A stretch of DNA of 25,900 nucleotides. Source: RGIG8306 sp964566025. Its GTDB lineage: Bacteria; Bacillota; Clostridia; Lachnospirales; Lachnospiraceae. A program made the position numbers and the translations under genes. The stretch covers positions 1-25,900 of the forward strand of contig CAZMHF010000028.1 of assembly GCA_964566025.1 (NCBI GenBank), in the 5' to 3' direction. Of the stretch, positions 23,444 through 25,900 are shown piece by piece. The notes beneath the pieces were generated by a model that saw only the letters and a list, made by a program, of their open reading frames with translations, searched no databases and was not told the origin of the DNA. Within the stretch, counting starts at the first letter, position 1; each line of letters begins with the position of its first letter.

Positions 23444-24655
23444 TCAATTTGCAACGTATATTTCCAAAATCGCTCTTGGTATATGCTCTTGTACAAAATC
23501 GCTTGCACTGGCTATTTTACATGCTTCTTCAAGATTTTCTGGCAGCTTATCATAGCTTTTTAGCGTCTTTGCATCTGCTTTATATAAATTAATATCTGAA
23601 GCCTTTGGCAATTCTAGCTTATGCTTGATTCCATAAAGTGCTGCATAAATCATCAATGTAAACGCGATATATGGATTTGCTGTCGGATCTGGTGAACGAA
23701 GCTCTGCTCTTCGATATTCGCCCACTGCCGCTGGAACACGAACAAGCTGTGAACGGTTTTCGCTTGACCACGATACATATTTTGGTGCTTTACTTTCACC
23801 AAAACGCTTATACGAATCTACTGTTGGATTGAGGAATGCCGTCATCTCGACAACTTTTGATAAAATCCCTGCAATCATATAGGATAAATAATCTTTTTTA
23901 TCATCTGCTTTTACCGACATATTGATGTGGAATCCATTTCCTGGCTTTCCTTCAAGTGGTTTTGGCCCAAAATCAACATGAACACCATTTCGGCGACAAA
24001 CCGTTTTGACAATTGTTTGGAATGTCATTGTATTATCTGCTGCAGAAAGTGAATCGGAATAACGAAAATCAATTTCATTTTGCCCAGGCCCCTCTTCATG
24101 ATGTGAGCTTTCTGGTCGAATTCCCGATTGCTCCAATGTTAAGCAAATCTCACGTCGAATATTTTCTCCTCGATCGTCTGGTGCAATATCCATATATCCT
24201 GCTTCATCATACGGAATTTTTGTTGGCTTATTGCGCTCATCCATTTCAAACAAATAAAATTCCTGCTCCGCACCAAAAGCAAATGTCATACCTGCCATTT
24301 TCGCTTCCTCTATGGCATTTTTTAATAAACTTCTTGTGTCGCACTCAAATGGTGTTCCGTCTGGATACGAAATGTGTGCAAACATTCTCACGACCTTTCC
24401 ATGCTCTGGTCTCCAAGCCAAAGGCATCAACGTATCTGCTTCAGGATGCAATAAAAGATCCGAATGAAGCTCTCCACCAAAACCTAAAATCGCTGATGCA
24501 TCAAAGGCTATTCCATATTCAAAGGCACGAGGGAGCTCCTCGGGCATAATGGATATATTTTTTTGTTTGCCAAACACATCACAAAAAGCAAGACGGATGA
24601 ATTTCACATCTTCTTCTTGAACATATTGCATGACTTCTTCCTTTGAATATTTCAT
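23444..24655 (-). CDS. glnA: Glutamine synthetase, type I
   Basis: ATP-dependent synthesis of glutamine from glutamate and ammonia; 403 residues from ATG 24655, which has AAAGAGG at 7-base spacing (an ATG two codons earlier abuts the ribosome site). Residues below count from that earlier ATG. Catalytic features: E132 and E134 (AEQEFYLFE), HHEEGPGQNEIDF (E196), NGFHINMS (H245), NPTVDSYKR (R286), and RRAELRSPDPTANPY. It is about 40 residues shorter than the usual bacterial type I enzyme and lacks the adenylylation-loop insertion, as expected for Firmicutes. The ammonium-site motif normally FDGSSI reads FDASAI: D54 is kept but Ser53 of the Salmonella enzyme is A57. It lies between the GXGXG protein and the ANTAR regulator. 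Ammonia assimilation is likely; a gamma-glutamylamine ligase is the alternative. Confidence 0.88.
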   Translation of the reverse strand: MKYSKEEVMQYVQEEDVKFIRLAFCDVFGKQKNISIMPEELPRAFEYGIAFDASAILGFGGELHSDLLLHPEADTLMPLAWRPEHGKVVRMFAHISYPDGTPFECDTRSLLKNAIEEAKMAGMTFAFGAEQEFYLFEMDERNKPTKIPYDEAGYMDIAPDDRGENIRREICLTLEQSGIRPESSHHEEGPGQNEIDFRYSDSLSAADNTMTFQTIVKTVCRRNGVHVDFGPKPLEGKPGNGFHINMSVKADDKKDYLSYMIAGILSKVVEMTAFLNPTVDSYKRFGESKAPKYVSWSSENRSQLVRVPAAVGEYRRAELRSPDPTANPYIAFTLMIYAALYGIKHKLELPKASDINLYKADAKTLKSYDKLPENLEEACKIASASDFVQEHIPRAILEIYVAN

Positions 24656-24671
24656 ATTCATACCTCTTTCT

Positions 24672-25394
24672 TTAATTCGCTACATACATTTGCTTATATG
24701 GATTCTTGCTATCAGGCGTAATCACAGTAAATGGCTCTTTCATAATTTCTTTTTTGTCATAGTCAAATAATTGGCAATATTCACTTACATACGCATCTAA
24801 CTGCTTTAAGTCCTCTTCATTTGCCAGATGAGCTGTCACCTGTCTAGGGAATTTGATGTGATCCAAGTTTCCACGCAAGAACATTTTCCCACCATGCATT
24901 CCTGTACAAGGGAAATTGCCAACAATACGCTCCTCTTTATTTGAAAGACCTAACACAACAATCACGCCACCTGCTTGGTATTCGCCTAAAAAGCTTCCTG
25001 CTACGCCACCGATAACCATCACTGGTATTTTATCTTCATATGCTTTCATATGAATACCTGCTCGATAACCTGCATTGCCTTTAATGAAAATTTTTCCACC
25101 ACGCATCGCATAGCCAGCCGCATCACCAATATGGCCATGAATAACGATTTTCCCCTCATTCATCGTATCGCCAACGGCATCTTGTGCATTTGCTTTTACG
25201 GTAATTGTCGCGCCATTTAAGTAAGCACCAAGTGCATTTCCTGGTATTCCTTCGATCGTAATGTCTTTATTGGACATCCCTGCGCCAATAAATCGTTGAC
25301 CAATGCACTCTGTAATTGTACAAGGACTTTTCGACATGCGCAACCTATTATTTAATGTTTTATAATCTAAATCTTTTACATTCATCAATTTCAT
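24672..25394 (-). CDS. Glutamate synthase GXGXG-domain protein (GltB C-terminal-like)
   Basis: A 240-residue stand-alone version of the C-terminal right-handed beta-helix domain of the glutamate synthase large subunit (GltB3, also related to FwdC/FmdC). Repeating glycine-containing turns run from about 38 to 175: GAGMSNKDITIEG, GDTMNEGKIVIHG, GDAAGYAMRGGKIFIKG, then GSFLGEYQAGG and GMHGGKMFLRG. I start at 25394, one base after the oxidoreductase stop, with GGAGG about 11 bases upstream; the longer frame to 25433 overlaps the oxidoreductase. In split glutamate synthases this domain is a separate gene alongside amidotransferase, FMN and FAD-oxidoreductase subunits. The FAD gene precedes it here; the others would lie beyond the right edge. 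Followed 16 bases later by glnA, it fits a GS-GOGAT operon. Confidence 0.88.
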   Translation of the reverse strand: MKLMNVKDLDYKTLNNRLRMSKSPCTITECIGQRFIGAGMSNKDITIEGIPGNALGAYLNGATITVKANAQDAVGDTMNEGKIVIHGHIGDAAGYAMRGGKIFIKGNAGYRAGIHMKAYEDKIPVMVIGGVAGSFLGEYQAGGVIVVLGLSNKEERIVGNFPCTGMHGGKMFLRGNLDHIKFPRQVTAHLANEEDLKQLDAYVSEYCQLFDYDKKEIMKEPFTVITPDSKNPYKQMYVAN

Positions 25395-25395
25395 A

Positions 25396-25846
25396 TTATA
25401 CCGCACCTCCAAATTTTCTTGCACGAGCATCACTAGAAAAGATTGCTGTTGTTGTCTTTTGCTTTAGCAATTCAAAGTCAATGGATGCAAGCGGCGTTTT
25501 TTCACGAATAAGCGCTGTCAAAATGCCCGCTTGATTTGTTTCTCCCATCAATAAAAATCCTTTTAATACGCCGTCTTTTACAAAAAGCTTACGCACCATT
25601 GTTTCTGTTTTTGTTTCAAATACATCACCGACATACGTTCCTGCCGTCATAATATGCAAACCAAAGAAACCGATTGAATTCATGGGAATTGCCTTATCAA
25701 ACACTTCTTTTCCTAGCGCCATCGAAACACCTGCTGTATGCCCTTGCATATAGGCATTTGGTAAAAGAGCAAGTACTCTTTTTTCCCCTAGCGAAATATC
25801 TTCCCCTTCTGTACAATCACCTGCCGCATACATATCTTTTACGGAT
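25396..25846 (-). pseudogene. FAD-dependent oxidoreductase, 3' fragment (GltD-like), interrupted
   Basis: Only the C-terminal 150 or so codons are present. The fragment begins SVKDMYAAGDCTEG, the last FAD-binding motif of pyridine nucleotide-disulphide-type reductases, which normally lies about two thirds into the protein. The following 135 residues match the usual C-terminal domain (LPNAYMQGHTAG, then GILTALIREK). Upstream the frame meets TAG (25852-25854) three codons before the conserved segment, and the preceding translated residues do not resemble the family. The FAD- and NAD(P)H-binding N-terminus is therefore missing at 25846/25847. In the intact operon it would supply electrons to the split glutamate synthase. 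The break may be a real insertion or an assembly join; the ATG at 25833 is within the conserved motif and not a genuine start. Confidence 0.8.
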
Positions 25847-25900
25847 TGGACCTATGTCAATACTTTGGACAAAAAAAGTTGAAAGCTTATGCCACTTTTT
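25847..25900. mobile_element. Probable end of an insertion sequence
   Basis: Homology to the oxidoreductase stops abruptly where the plus strand reads TGGACCTATGTCAATACTTT. A terminal TG and internal copies of the GGAC/GTCC motif (TTGGAC recurs 19 bases later) are typical of IS ends. A hairpin (AAAAAGT / ACTTTTT) follows. Only 54 bases are visible and the IS family cannot be named; an IS3-like end is a guess. Confidence 0.45.

Noticed and set aside
23388..23447. TTG start of the ANTAR gene overlapping the glnA stop
   Set aside because: No ribosome site precedes it, while GTG 23387 follows a perfect AAAGGAGG and gives the normal family length.
23447..24690. Shared C-terminal YVAN in glutamine synthetase and the GXGXG protein
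   Set aside because: Only four residues match and the codons differ, so chance is the simplest explanation; a shared degradation or docking tag would need far more support.
1..25900. CRISPR arrays, prophage genes, toxin-antitoxin pairs or biosynthetic clusters
   Set aside because: No regularly spaced repeats or related gene families were seen; apart from the right-edge IS-like end, the window is ordinary chromosomal content.

Overview
This is a low-GC Bacillota (Firmicutes) chromosome segment. AAAGGAGG-type ribosome binding sites, TTGACA/TATAAT promoters, hairpin-plus-T terminators, the non-mevalonate isoprenoid gene ispF, tRNAs without encoded CCA, and a glutamine synthetase/ANTAR/split glutamate synthase cluster suggest an anaerobic Clostridia- or Erysipelotrichia-like lineage. 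I do not assign a genus. Nearly everything is on the minus strand; the exceptions are a padR-HAAS pair and two tRNAs.

Layout. (1) 1-3000: two tandem MgtE magnesium channels transcribed from one promoter (2989-3017). The transcript starts with a 34-codon small ORF and mutually exclusive hairpins, so it looks like a regulated leader. (2) 3022-3723: a solitary L-ribulose-5-phosphate 4-epimerase. (3) 3851-7871: a TetR regulator overlapping an RND efflux transporter, with a consensus promoter and a perfect inverted repeat at its start point. (4) 8003-9428 (+): a PadR regulator, interrupted by a 100-N assembly gap, translationally coupled to a HAAS-type membrane protein. (5) 9489-12380: a P2-type ATPase behind what looks like a yybP-ykoY manganese riboswitch with a terminator platform. 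The pump is therefore more likely to handle Mn2+ than only Ca2+. (6) 12530-14247: a poorly characterised pair, an IscU/NifU-like Fe-S scaffold homologue and a GGGtGRT-family protein. (7) 14326-18997: lower glycolysis, gapA | pgk-tpiA-gpmI, with a terminator and a second promoter between gapA and pgk. (8) 19179-22365: a lipid kinase, IspF with an extra CxxCxxC tail, and a Na/Pi cotransporter-PhoU fusion in one operon. (9) 22478-22733 (+): tRNA-Val and tRNA-Met. (10) 22803-25846: an ammonia-assimilation operon in the order FAD oxidoreductase fragment, GXGXG glutamate-synthase domain protein, glutamine synthetase, ANTAR regulator. The oxidoreductase is cut off by what looks like the end of an insertion sequence at the right edge.

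The most rewarding items for follow-up are the Mn riboswitch/P-type ATPase unit, the mgtE leader ORF, the GGGtGRT/scaffold pair, the coiled-coil insertion in an RND pump lacking an adjacent adaptor, the IspF cysteine tail, the pseudo-receiver ANTAR protein and the disrupted glutamate synthase operon. All functional statements come from motif recognition by eye; no database search was run.
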